A stretch of 64,000 nucleotides of DNA from Auanema rhodensis (Eukaryota; Nematoda; Chromadorea; Rhabditida; Rhabditidae). Shown here piece by piece: positions 52,621 through 64,000 of this stretch; positions within the stretch are counted from its first letter, which is position 1; each line of letters starts with the position of its first letter. The position numbers and the translations under genes were made by a program. The notes under the pieces were generated by a model. It was given only the letters and a program-made list of their open reading frames with translations, made no database searches and had not been told where the DNA came from. The stretch lies in contig OZ059900.1 in the NCBI GenBank assembly GCA_964057225.1, positions 1,560,501 to 1,624,500 of the forward strand, read 5' to 3'.

Positions 52621-55600
52621 TAAATTTTGATCATATTCGGTGAGATTCGAGAATCAAACACACAATACACGAAATAAGTTTATTTTTACGAGTTTGCACT
52701 GATATTTATTCATTTTGATCAAAAAAGGTCGAAAATAGAAAGAATTTTTGAAATTTCCGAGTTTTGAGTCTAATTTGGCTAAATCGCTCATATATATGAT
52801 CAAAAGCATAGTTTTATTGTCTATGACAACAAAAGTCATCAATTAAACGCTAGTGATGTTTAAATACTGAATTTCGCTCAAATAGCATTACTACACTAAG
52901 TATGGTCGTTTTTATGCCTTTAACACCATATACTCACCGATTTTTGGTACAAAATCTGTAATACTCGTAAATTTTGATCATATTCGTTAAGATTTGAGAA
53001 TCAAACATACAATACACAAAATCAGTCTATTTTTATGAGCTTGCACTGATATATATTCATTTTGATCAAAAAAGGTCGAAAATAGAAAGAATTTTTGAAA
53101 TTTACGAGTTTTGAATCTAATTTGGCTAAATCGCTCATATATATGATCAAAAGCATAGTTTTACTGTCTATGATAACAAAAGTCTTCAAATATACACTAA
53201 TAATGATTAAATCACTGAATTTCACTCAAATAGCATTACTACACTAAGTATGGTCGTTTTTATGCCTTTAACACCATATACTCACTGATTTTTGGTACAA
53301 AATCTGTGATACTCGTAAATTTTGATCATATTCGGTGAGATTCGAGAATCAAACATACAATACACAAAATCAGTCTATTTTTATGAGCTTGCACTGATAT
53401 ATATTCATTTTGATCAAAAAAGGTCGAAAATAGAAAGAATTTTTGAAATTTACGAGTTTTGAATCTAATTTGGCTAAATCGCTCATATATATGATCAAAA
53501 GCATAGTTTTACTGTCTATGATAACAAAAGTCTTCAAATATACACTAATAATGATTAAATCACTGAATTTCACTCAAATAGCATTACTACACTAAGTATG
53601 GTCGTTTTTATGCCTTTAACACCATATACTCACTGATTTTTGGTACAAAATCTGTGATACTCGTAAATTTTGATCATATTCGGTGAGATTCGAGAATCAA
53701 ACACACAATACACGAAATAAGTTTATTTTTACGAGTTTGCACTGATATTTATTCATTTTGATCAAAAAAGGTCGAAAATAGAAAGAATTTTTGAAATTTC
53801 CGAGTTTTGAGTCTAATTTGGCTAAATCGCTCATATATATGATCGAAAGCATAGTTTTATTGTCTATGACAACAAAAGTCATCAATTAAACGCTAGTGAT
53901 GTTTAAATACTGAATTTCGCTCAAATAGCATTACTACACTAAGTATGGTCGTTTTTATGCCTTTAACACCATATACTCACCGATTTTTGGTACAAAATCT
54001 GTGATACTCGTAAATTTTGATCATATTCGGTGAGATTCGAGGATCGAACACACAATACACGAAACAAGTTTATTTTGACGAGTTTGCACTGATATTTATT
54101 CATTTTGATCAAAAAAGGTCGAAAATAGAAAGAATTTTTGAAATTTCCGAGTTTTGAGTCTAATTTGGCTAAATCGCTCATATACATGATCAGAAGCATA
54201 GTTTTATTGTCTATGACAACAAAAGTCATCAATTAAACGCTAGTGATGTTTAAATACTGATTTTCGCTCAAATAGCATTACTACACTAAGTATGGTCGTT
54301 TTTATGCCTTTAACACCATATACTCACCGATTTTTGGTACAAAATCTGTAATACTCGTAAATTTTGATCATATTCGTTAAAATTTGAAAATCAAACACAC
54401 AATAAACAAAATCAGTCTATTTTTATGAGCTTGCACTGATATATATTCATTTTGATCAAAAAAGGTCGAAAATAGAAAGAATTTTTGAAATTTACGAGTT
54501 TTGAGTCTAATTTGGCTAAATCGCTCATATATATGATCAAAAGCATAGTTTTACTGTCTATGATAACAAAAGTCTTCAAATATACACTAATAATGTGTAA
54601 ATCACTGAATTTCACTCAAATGCATTACTACACTAAGTATGGTCGTTTTTATGCCTTTAACACCATATACTCACCGATTTTTGGTACAAAATCTGTAATA
54701 CTTGTAAATTTTGATCATATTCGTTAAGATTCGAGAATCAAACACACAATACACGAAATAAGTTTATTTTTACGAGTTTGCACTGATATTTATTCATTTT
54801 GATCAAAAAAGGTCGAAAATAGAAAGAATTTTTGAAATTTCCGAGTTTTGAGTCTAATTTGGCTAAATCGCTCATATACATGATCAGAAGCATAGTTTTA
54901 TTGTCTATGACAACAAACGTCATCAATTAAACGCTAGTGATGTTTAAATACTGATTTTCGCTCAAATAGCATTACTACACTAAGTATGGTCGTTTTTATG
55001 CCTTTAACACCATATACTCACCGATTTTTGGTACAAAATCTGTAATACTCGTAAATTTTGATCATATTCGTTAAGATTTGAGAATCAAACATACAATACA
55101 CAAAATCAGTCTATTTTTATGAGCTTGCACTGATATATATTCATTTTGATCAAAAAAGGTCGAAAATAGAAAGAATTTTTGAAATTTACGAGTTTTGAGT
55201 CTAATTTGGCTAAATCGCTCATATATATGATCAAAAGCATAGTTTTACTGTCTATGATAACAAAAGTCTTCAAATATACACTAATAATGTGTAAATCACT
55301 GAATTTCACTCAAATGCATTACTACACTAAGTATGGTCGTTTTTATGCCTTTAACACCATATACTCACCGATTTTTGGTACAAAATCTGTAATACTTGTA
55401 AATTTTGATCATATTCGTTAAGATTCGAGAATCAAACACACAATACACGAAATAAGTTTATTTTTACGAGTTTGCACTGATATTTATTCATTTTGATCAA
55501 AAAAGGTCGAAAATAGAAAGAATTTTTGAAATTTACGAGTTTTGAGTCTAATTTGGCTAAATCGCTCATATATATGATCAAAAGCATAGTTTTACTGTCT

Positions 55601-58600
55601 ATGATAACAAAAGTCTTCAAATATACACTAATAATGTGTAAATCACTGAATTTCACTCAAATGCATTACTACACTAAGTATGGTCGTTTTTATGCCTTTA
55701 ACACCATATACTCACCGATTTTTGGTACAAAATCTGTAATACTCGTAAATTTTGATCATATTCGTTAAGATTTGAGAATCAAACATACAATACACAAAAT
55801 CAGTCTATTTTTATGAGCTTGCACTGATATATATTCATTTTGATCAAAAAAGGTCGAAAATAGAAAGAATTTTTGAAATTTACGAGTTTTGAGTCTAATT
55901 TGGCTAAATCGCTCATATATATGATCAAAAGCATAGTTTTACTGTCTATGATAACAAAAGTCTTCAAATATACACTAATAATGTGTAAATCACTGAATTT
56001 CACTCAAATGCATTACTACACTAAGTATGGTCGTTTTTATGCCTTTAACACCATATACTCACCGATTTTTGGTACAAAATCTGTAATACTTGTAAATTTT
56101 GATCATATTCGTTAAGATTCGAGAATCAAACACACAATACACGAAATAAGTTTATTTTTACGAGTTTGCACTGATATTTATTCATTTTGATCAAAAAAGG
56201 TCGAAAATAGAAAGAATTTTTGAAATTTCCGAGTTTTGAGTCTAATTTGGCTAAATCGCTCATATACATGATCAGAAGCATAGTTTTATTGTCTATGACA
56301 ACAAAAGTCATCAATTAAACGCTAGTGATGTTTAAATACTGATTTTCGCTCAAATAGCATTACTACACTAAGTATGGTCGTTTTTATGCCTTTAACACCA
56401 TATACTCACCGATTTTTGGTACAAAATCTGTAATACTCGTAAATTTTGATCATATTCGGTGAGATTCGAGAATCAAACACACAATACACGAAATAAGTTT
56501 ATTTTTACGAGTTTGCACTGATATTTATTCATTTTGATCAAAAAAGGTCGAAAATAGAAAGAATTTTTGAAATTTCCGAGTTTTGAGTCTAATTTGGCTA
56601 AATCGCTCATATATATGATCAAAAGCATAGTTTTATTGTCTATGACAACAAAAGTCATCAATTAAACGCTAGTGATGTTTAAATACTGAATTTCGCTCAA
56701 ATAGCATTACTACACTAAGTATGGTCGTTTTTATGCCTTTAACACCATATACTCACCGATTTTTGGTACAAAATCTGTAATACTCGTAAATTTTGATCAT
56801 ATTCGTTAAGATTTGAGAATCAAACATACAATACACAAAATCAGTCTATTTTTATGAGCTTGCACTGATATATATTCATTTTGATCAAAAAAGGTCGAAA
56901 ATAGAAAGAATTTTTGAAATTTACGAGTTTTGAATCTAATTTGGCTAAATCGCTCATATATATGATCAAAAGCATAGTTTTACTGTCTATGATAACAAAA
57001 GTCTTCAAATATACACTAATAATGATTAAATCACTGAATTTCACTCAAATAGCATTACTACACTAAGTATGGTCGTTTTTATGCCTTTAACACCATATAC
57101 TCACTGATTTTTGGTACAAAATCTGTGATACTCGTAAATTTTGATCATATTCGGTGAGATTCGAGAATCAAACATACAATACACAAAATCAGTCTATTTT
57201 TATGAGCTTGCACTGATATATATTCATTTTGATCAAAAAAGGTCGAAAATAGAAAGAATTTTTGAAATTTACGAGTTTTGAATCTAATTTGGCTAAATCG
57301 CTCATATATATGATCAAAAGCATAGTTTTACTGTCTATGATAACAAAAGTCTTCAAATATACACTAATAATGATTAAATCACTGAATTTCACTCAAATAG
57401 CATTACTACACTAAGTATGGTCGTTTTTATGCCTTTAACACCATATACTCACTGATTTTTGGTACAAAATCTGTGATACTCGTAAATTTTGATCATATTC
57501 GGTGAGATTCGAGAATCAAACACACAATACACGAAATAAGTTTATTTTTACGAGTTTGCACTGATATTTATTCATTTTGATCAAAAAAGGTCGAAAATAG
57601 AAAGAATTTTTGAAATTTCCGAGTTTTGAGTCTAATTTGGCTAAATCGCTCATATATATGATCAAAAGCATAGTTTTATTGTCTATGACAACAAAAGTCA
57701 TCAATTAAACGCTAGTGATGTTTAAATACTGAATTTCGCTCAAATAGCATTACTACACTAAGTATGGTCGTTTTTATGCCTTTAACACCATATACTCACC
57801 GATTTTTGGTACAAAATCTGTGATACTCGTAAATTTTGATCATATTCGGTGAGATTCGAGGATCGAACACACAATACACGAAATAAGTTTATTTTGACGA
57901 GTTTGCACTGATATTTATTCATTTTGATCAAAAAAGGTCGAAAATAGAAAGAATTTTTGAAATTTCCGAGTTTTGAGTCTAATTTGGCTAAATCGCTCAT
58001 ATACATGATCAGAAGCATAGTTTTATTGTCTATGACAACAAAAGTCATCAATTAAACGCTAGTGATGTTTAAATACTGATTTTCGCTCAAATAGCATTAC
58101 TACACTAAGTATGGTCGTTTTTATGCCTTTAACACCATATACTCACCGATTTTTGGTACAAAATCTGTAATACTCGTAAATTTTGATCATATTCGTTAAA
58201 ATTTGAAAATCAAACACACAATAAACAAAATCAGTCTATTTTTATGAGCTTGCACTGATATATATTCATTTTGATCAAAAAAGGTCGAAAATAGAAAGAA
58301 TTTTTGAAATTTACGAGTTTTGAGTCTAATTTGGCTAAATCGCTCATATATATGATCAAAAGCATAGTTTTACTGTCTATGATAACAAAAGTCTTCAAAT
58401 ATACACTAATAATGTGTAAATCACTGAATTTCACTCAAATGCATTACTACACTAAGTATGGTCGTTTTTATGCCTTTAACACCATATACTCACCGATTTT
58501 TGGTACAAAATCTGTAATACTTGTAAATTTTGATCATATTCGTTAAGATTCGAGAATCAAACACACAATACACGAAATAAGTTTATTTTTACGAGTTTGC

Positions 58601-58889
58601 ACTGATATTTATTCATTTTGATCAAAAAAGGTCGAAAATAGAAAGAATTTTTGAAATTTCCGAGTTTTGAGTCTAATTTGGCTAAATCGCTCATATACAT
58701 GATCAGAAGCATAGTTTTATTGTCTATGACAACAAAAGTCATCAATTAAACGCTAGTGATGTTTAAATACTGATTTTCGCTCAAATAGCATTACTACACT
58801 AAGTATGGTCGTTTTTATGCCTTTAACACCATATACTCACCGATTTTTGGTACAAAATCTGTAATACTCGTAAATTTTGATCATATTCG
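51844..58889 (+). repeat. 11-monomer register repeat (offset 3819 bp)
   Basis: The stretch 51844-55070 matches 55663-58889 at an offset of 3819. The 3227-bp shared part contains a pair of adjacent B monomers with CTCACTGATTTTTGG, a G monomer and several deletion-type units. Differences are few, for example GATCGAAAGC near 53842, GAAACAAG near 54063 and AACAAACGTC near 54916 in the first copy only. The 590 bp between the copies are deletion-type monomers. Confidence 0.83.
55106..56009 (+). repeat. Run of three consecutive deletion-type monomers
   Basis: The 1-bp-deletion form occurs in three adjacent units (deletions at 55315, 55662 and 56009, spaced 347 bp). Elsewhere it is nearly always separated by at least one other subtype. 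The middle unit has an A-like left segment (CACGAAATAAG), so the run is not simple triplication of one monomer. Confidence 0.8.
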
Positions 58890-59479
58890 GTGAGATTCGA
58901 GAATCAAACACACAATACACGAAATAAGTTTATTTTTACGAGTTTGCACTGATATTTATTCATTTTGATCAAAAAAGGTCGAAAATAGAAAGAATTTTTG
59001 AAATTTCCGAGTTTTGAGTCTAATTTGGCTAAATCGCTCATATATATGATCAAAAGCATAGTTTTATCGTCTATGACAACAAAAGTCATCAATTAAACGC
59101 TAGTGATGTTTAAATACTGAATTTCGCTCAAATAGCATTACTACACTAAGTATGGTCGTTTTTATGCCTTTAACACCATATACTCACCGATTTTTGGTAC
59201 AAAATCTGTAATACTCGTAAATTTTGATCATATTCGTTAAGATTTGAGAATCAAACATACAATACACAAAATCAGTCTATTTTTATGAGCTTGCACTGAT
59301 ATATATTCATTTTGATCAAAAAAGGTCGAAAACAGAAAGAATTTTTGAAATTTACGAGTTTTGAATCTAATTTGGCTAAATCGCTCATATATATGATCAA
59401 AAGCATAGTTTTACTGTCTATGATAACAAAAGTCTTCAAATATACACTAATAATGATTAAATCACTGAATTTCACTCAA

Positions 59480-61628
59480 ATAGCATTACTACACTAAGTA
59501 TGGTCGTTTTTATGCCTTTAACACCATATACTCACCGATTTTTGGTACAAAATCTGTGATACTCGTAAATTTTGATCATATTCGGTGAGATTCGAGGATC
59601 GAACACACAATACACGAAATAAGTTTATTTTGACGAGTTTGCACTGATATTTATTCATTTTGATCAAAAAAGGTCGAAAATAGAAAGAATTTTTGAAATT
59701 TCCGAGTTTTGAGTCTAATTTGGCTAAATCGCTCATATACATGATCAGAAGCATAGTTTTATTGTCTATGACAACAAAAGTCATCAATTAAACGCTAGTG
59801 ATGTTTAAATACTGATTTTCGCTCAAATAGCATTACTACACTAAGTATGGTCGTTTTTATGCCTTTAACACCATATACTCACCGATTTTTGGTACAAAAT
59901 CTGTAATACTCGTAAATTTTGATCATATTCGTTAAGATTTGAAAATCAAACACACAATAAACAAAATCAGTCTATTTTTATGAGCTTGCACTGATATATA
60001 TTCATTTTGATCAAAAAAGGTCGAAAATAGAAAGAATTTTTGAAATTTACGAGTTTTGAGTCTAATTTGGCTAAATCGCTCATATATATGATCAAAAGCA
60101 TAGTTTTACTGTCTATGATAACAAAAGTCTTCAAATATACACTAATAATGTGTAAATCACTGAATTTCACTCAAATGCATTACTACACTAAGTATGGTCG
60201 TTTTTATGCCTTTAACACCATATACTCACCGATTTTTGGTACAAAATCTGTAATACTTGTAAATTTTGATCATATTCGTTAAGATTCGAGAATCAAACAC
60301 ACAATACACGAAATAAGTTTATTTTTACGAGTTTGCACTGATATTTATTCATTTTGATCAAAAAAGGTCGAAAATAGAAAGAATTTTTGAAATTTCCGAG
60401 TTTTGAGTCTAATTTGGCTAAATCGCTCATATACATGATCAGAAGCATAGTTTTATTGTCTATGACAACAAAAGTCATCAATTAAACGCTAGTGATGTTT
60501 AAATACTGATTTTCGCTCAAATAGCATTACTACACTAAGTATGGTCGTTTTTATGCCTTTAACACCATATACTCACCGATTTTTGGTACAAAATCTGTAA
60601 TACTCGTAAATTTTGATCATATTCGTTAAGATTTGAGAATCAAACACACAATAAACAAAATCAGTCTATTTTCATGAGCTTGCACTGATATATATTCATT
60701 TTGATCAAAAAAGGTCGAAAATAGAAAGAATTTTTGAATTTTCCGAGTTTTGAGTCCAATTGGGCTAAATCGCTCATATATATGATCAAAAGCATAGTTT
60801 TATTGTCTATAACAACAAAAGTCATCAATTAAACGCTAGTGATGTTTAAATACTGAATTTCACTCAAATAGCATTACTACACTAAGTATGGTCGTTTTTA
60901 TGCCTTTAACACCATATACTCACCGATTTTTGGTACAAAATCTGTGATACTCGTAAATTTTGATCATATTCGGTGAGATTCGAGAATCAAACACACAATA
61001 CACGAAATAAGTTTATTTTTACGAGTTTGCACTGATATTTATTCATTTTGATCAAAAAAGGTCGAAAATAGAAAGAATTTTTGAAATTTCCGAGTTTTGA
61101 GTCTAATTTGGCTAAATCGCTCATATATATGATCAAAAGCATAGTTTTATTGTCTATGACAACAAAAGTCATCAATTAAACGCTAGTGATGTTTAAATAC
61201 TGAATTTCGCTCAAATAGCATTACTACACTAAGTATGGTCGTTTTTATGCCTTTAACACCATATACTCACCGATTTTTGGTACAAAATCTGTAATACTCG
61301 TAAATTTTGATCATATTCGTTAAGATTTGAGAATCAAACATACAATACACAAAATCAGTCTATTTTTATGAGCTTGCACTGATATATATTCATTTTGATC
61401 AAAAAAGGTCGAAAATAGAAAGAATTTTTGAAATTTACGAGTTTTGAATCTAATTTGGCTAAATCGCTCATATGTATGATCAAAAGCATAGTTTTACTGT
61501 CTATGATAACAAAAGTCTTCAAATATACACTAATAATGATTAAATCACTGAATTTCACTCAAATAGCATTACTACACTAAGTATGGTCGTTTTCATGCCT
61601 TTAACACCATATACTCACCGATTTTTGG
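59480..61628 (+). repeat. 7-monomer segment copied from 48023-50171
   Basis: The subtype order from a G monomer through deletion-type, A, Q, A and B units matches 48023-50171 at an offset of 11457 bp (33 monomers). The offset equals three times the 3819-bp spacing seen between 51.8 and 58.9 kb. Differences include GAAATAAG versus GAAATGAG (59621/48164), TTTTCATGAG near 60672 and CATATGTATG near 61473. Confidence 0.75.
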
Positions 61629-64000
61629 TACACAATCTGTAATACTCGTAAATTTTGATCATATTCGTTAAAATTTGAAAATCAAACACACAATAAACAA
61701 AATCAGTCTATTTTTATGAGCTTGCACTGATATATATTCATTTTGATCAAAAAAGGTCGAAAATAGAAAGAATTTTTGAAATTTACGAGTTTTGAGTCTA
61801 ATTTGGCTAAATCGCTCATATATATGATCAAAAGCATAGTTTTACTGTCTATGATAACAAAAGTCTTCAAATATACACTAATAATGTGTAAATCACTGAA
61901 TTTCACTCAAATGCATTACTACACTAAGTATGGTCGTTTTTATGCCTTTAACACCATATACTCACCGATTTTTGGTACAAAATCTGTGATACTCGTAAAT
62001 TTTGATCATATTCGGTGAGATTCGAGGATCGAACACACAATACACGAAATAAGTTTATTTTGACGAGTTTGCACTGATATTTATTCATTTTGATCAAAAA
62101 AGGTCGAAAATAGAAAGAATTTTTGAAATTTCCGAGTTTTGAGTCTAATTTGGCTAAATCGCTCATATACATGATCAGAAGCATAGTTTTATTGTCTATG
62201 ACAACAAAAGTCATCAATTAAACGCTAGTGATGTTTAAATACTGATTTTCGCTCAAATAGCATTACTACACTAAGTATGGTCGTTTTTATGCCTTTAACA
62301 CCATATACTCACCGATTTTTGGTACACAATCTGTAATACTCGTAAATTTTGATCATATTCGTTAAAATTCGAAAATCAAACACACAATAAACAAAATCAG
62401 TCTATTTTTATGAGCTTGCACTGATATATATTCATTTTGATCAAAAAAGGTCGAAAATAGAAAGAATTTTTGAAATTTACGAGTTTTGAGTCTAATTTGG
62501 CTAAATCGCTCATATACATGATCAGAAGCATAGTTTTATTGTCTATGACAACAAAAGTCATCAATTAAACGCTAGTGATGTTTAAATACTGATTTTCGCT
62601 CAAATAGCATTACTACACTAAGTATGGTCGTTTTTATGCCTTTAACACCATATACTCACCGATTTTTGGTACACAATCTGTAATACTCGTAAATTTTGAT
62701 CATATTCGTTAAAATTTGAAAATCAAACACACAATAAACAAAATCAGTCTATTTTTATGAGCTTGCACTGATATATATTCATTTTGATCAAAAAAGGTCG
62801 AAAATAGAAAGAATTTTTGAAATTTACGAGTTTTGAGTCTAATTTGGCTAAATCGCTCATATATATGATCAAAAGCATAGTTTTACTGTCTATGATAACA
62901 AAAGTCTTCAAATATACACTAATAATGTGTAAATCACTGAATTTCACTCAAATGCATTACTACACTAAGTATGGTCGTTTTTATGCCTTTAACACCATAT
63001 ACTCACCGATTTTTGGTACAAAATCTGTAATACTTGTAAATTTTGATCATATTCGTTAAGATTCGAGAATCAAACACACAATACACGAAATAAGTTTATT
63101 TTTACGAGTTTGCACTGATATTTATTCATTTTGATCAAAAAAGGTCGAAAATAGAAAGAATTTTTGAAATTTCCGAGTTTTGAGTCTAATTTGGCTAAAT
63201 CGCTCATATACATGATCAGAAGCAGAGTTTTATTGTCTATGACAACAAAAGTCATCAATTAAACGCTAGTGATGTTTAAATACTGATTTTCGCTCAAATA
63301 GCATTACTACACTAAGTATGGTCGTTTTTATGCCTTTAACACCATATACTCACCGATTTTTGGTACAAAATCTGTAATACTCGTAAATTTTGATCATATT
63401 CGTTAAGATTTGAGAATCAAACACACAATACACGAAATAAGTTTATTTTTACGAGTTTGCACTGATATTTATTCATTTTGATCAAAAAAGGTCGAAAATA
63501 GAAAGAATTTTTGAAATTTCCGAGTTTTGAGTCTAATTTGGCTAAATCGCTCATATATATGATCAAAAGCATAGTTTTATTGTCTATGACAACAAAAGTC
63601 ATCAATTAAACGCTAGTGATGTTTAAATACTGAATTTCGCTCAAATAGCATTACTACACTAAGTATGGTCGTTTTTATGCCTTTAACACCATATACTCAC
63701 CGATTTTTGGTACAAAATCTGTAATACTCGTAAATTTTGATCATATTCGTTAAGATTTGAGAATCAAACATACAATACACAAAATCAGTCTATTTTTATG
63801 AGCTTGCACTGATATATATTCATTTTGATCAAAAAAGGTCGAAAATAGAAAGAATTTTTGAAATTTACGAGTTTTGAATCTAATTTGGCTAAATCGCTCA
63901 TATATATGATCAAAAGCATAGTTTTACTGTCTATGATAACAAAAGTCTTCAAATATACACTAATAATGATTAAATCACTGAATTTCACTCAAATAGCATT

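Larger units (their letters stand above)
1..64000. repeat. Satellite DNA array, ~347-bp monomer, 184 complete copies
   Basis: The same unit repeats head to tail from the first to the last base with no interruption. Counting from the invariant motif ACTACACTAAG at 85, 184 complete monomers end exactly at 64000 (63916 bp, mean 347.4 bp). The unit is 347 bp in A-like forms and 348 bp in B-like forms because of one extra base before the sequence CACTGAATTTC; one subtype reaches 349 bp. GC is about 30%. All copies share one orientation and no inversion was seen. A dinucleosome-sized AT-rich unit of this kind is typical of centromeric or heterochromatic satellites in eukaryotes. The family was not recognised, so the chromosomal location is inference. 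Both window edges cut through the array, so its full size is unknown. Confidence 0.98.
47681..64000 (+). repeat. Right-hand region with mixed 3- to 11-monomer registers
   Basis: This 16-kb part is rich in the 1-bp-deletion B derivative (11 of the 18 copies) and in G monomers. Successive G markers are spaced 2430, 3472, 3819, 1736 and 2430 bp apart, that is 7, 10, 11, 5 and 7 monomers. R and T monomers, frequent in A2, are absent after about 48 kb. No long block of A1 or A2 order is evident here, so it looks like an independently amplified domain. Confidence 0.82.

Noticed and set aside
1-64000. CRISPR array or other prokaryotic repeat system
   Set aside because: The unit is a contiguous 347-bp repeat with no short repeat and unique spacer structure, and no associated genes are present.
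1-64000. CENP-B box
   Set aside because: TTCG occurs (for example ATTCGGTGAG), but the required downstream CGGG is never present on either strand in the monomers inspected.
1-64000. Transposable element origin (terminal repeats, reverse transcriptase remnants)
   Set aside because: No long terminal repeats, target-site duplications or protein-domain remnants could be seen; the monomer is short and wholly tandem.
1-64000. Assignment to a specific species or a named satellite family
   Set aside because: Several plants and invertebrates have AT-rich satellites of similar length, and I cannot match this sequence to one from memory. A library search is needed.

Overview
The whole 64 kb is one uninterrupted head-to-tail satellite DNA array. 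With the monomer phase set at the invariant motif ACTACACTAAG, first complete at 85, the window holds 84 bp of a partial unit followed by exactly 184 complete monomers (85-64000). The mean monomer length is about 347.4 bp; most are 347 or 348 bp and one subtype is 349 bp. All copies run in the same orientation. I see no gene, RNA gene, transposon insertion, microsatellite, telomere repeat, CRISPR array or unique sequence. GC content is about 30% (counted over 901-1250). This points to a centromeric, pericentromeric or other heterochromatic block of a eukaryote; a ~347-bp unit is about two nucleosomes long. I do not recognise the satellite family and cannot tell plant from animal. No CENP-B-box-like CGGG motif was seen.

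Each monomer has an almost invariant core of about 70 bp followed by left, middle and right segments that exist in a few alternative allelic forms. These define subtypes: A (ref 1127-1473), B (432-779), a 1-bp-deletion B derivative (2168-2514), G (1821-2167), Q (5640-5986), R (7376-7723), a 349-bp insertion form (7724-8072) and T (8421-8768). Many monomers are mosaics of these forms. Many of the diagnostic differences are C/T or G/A changes at CpG sites.

Above the monomer the array is hierarchical. Block A1 (1-17457) recurs as A2 (30571-47680), about 30.2-30.6 kb away, with few base differences but one lost monomer and one conversion-like patch. The first 4.7 kb of that block occurs a third time as block B (18419-23123). 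Between B and A2 lies a tandem 5-monomer repeat (1736 bp), then a tandem 6-monomer repeat (2083 bp), then a 1.67-kb copy of part of A1 (28716-30383). A tandem 4-monomer repeat (1391 bp) spans the right end of A2. The last 16 kb is organised in 3-, 5-, 7-, 10- and 11-monomer registers. There is no single fixed higher-order repeat. The picture is repeated unequal exchange and local amplification at several scales, with breakpoints resolvable to tens of bases.

The many 60-100-residue open frames on both strands are by-products of the repeat and are not annotated as genes.
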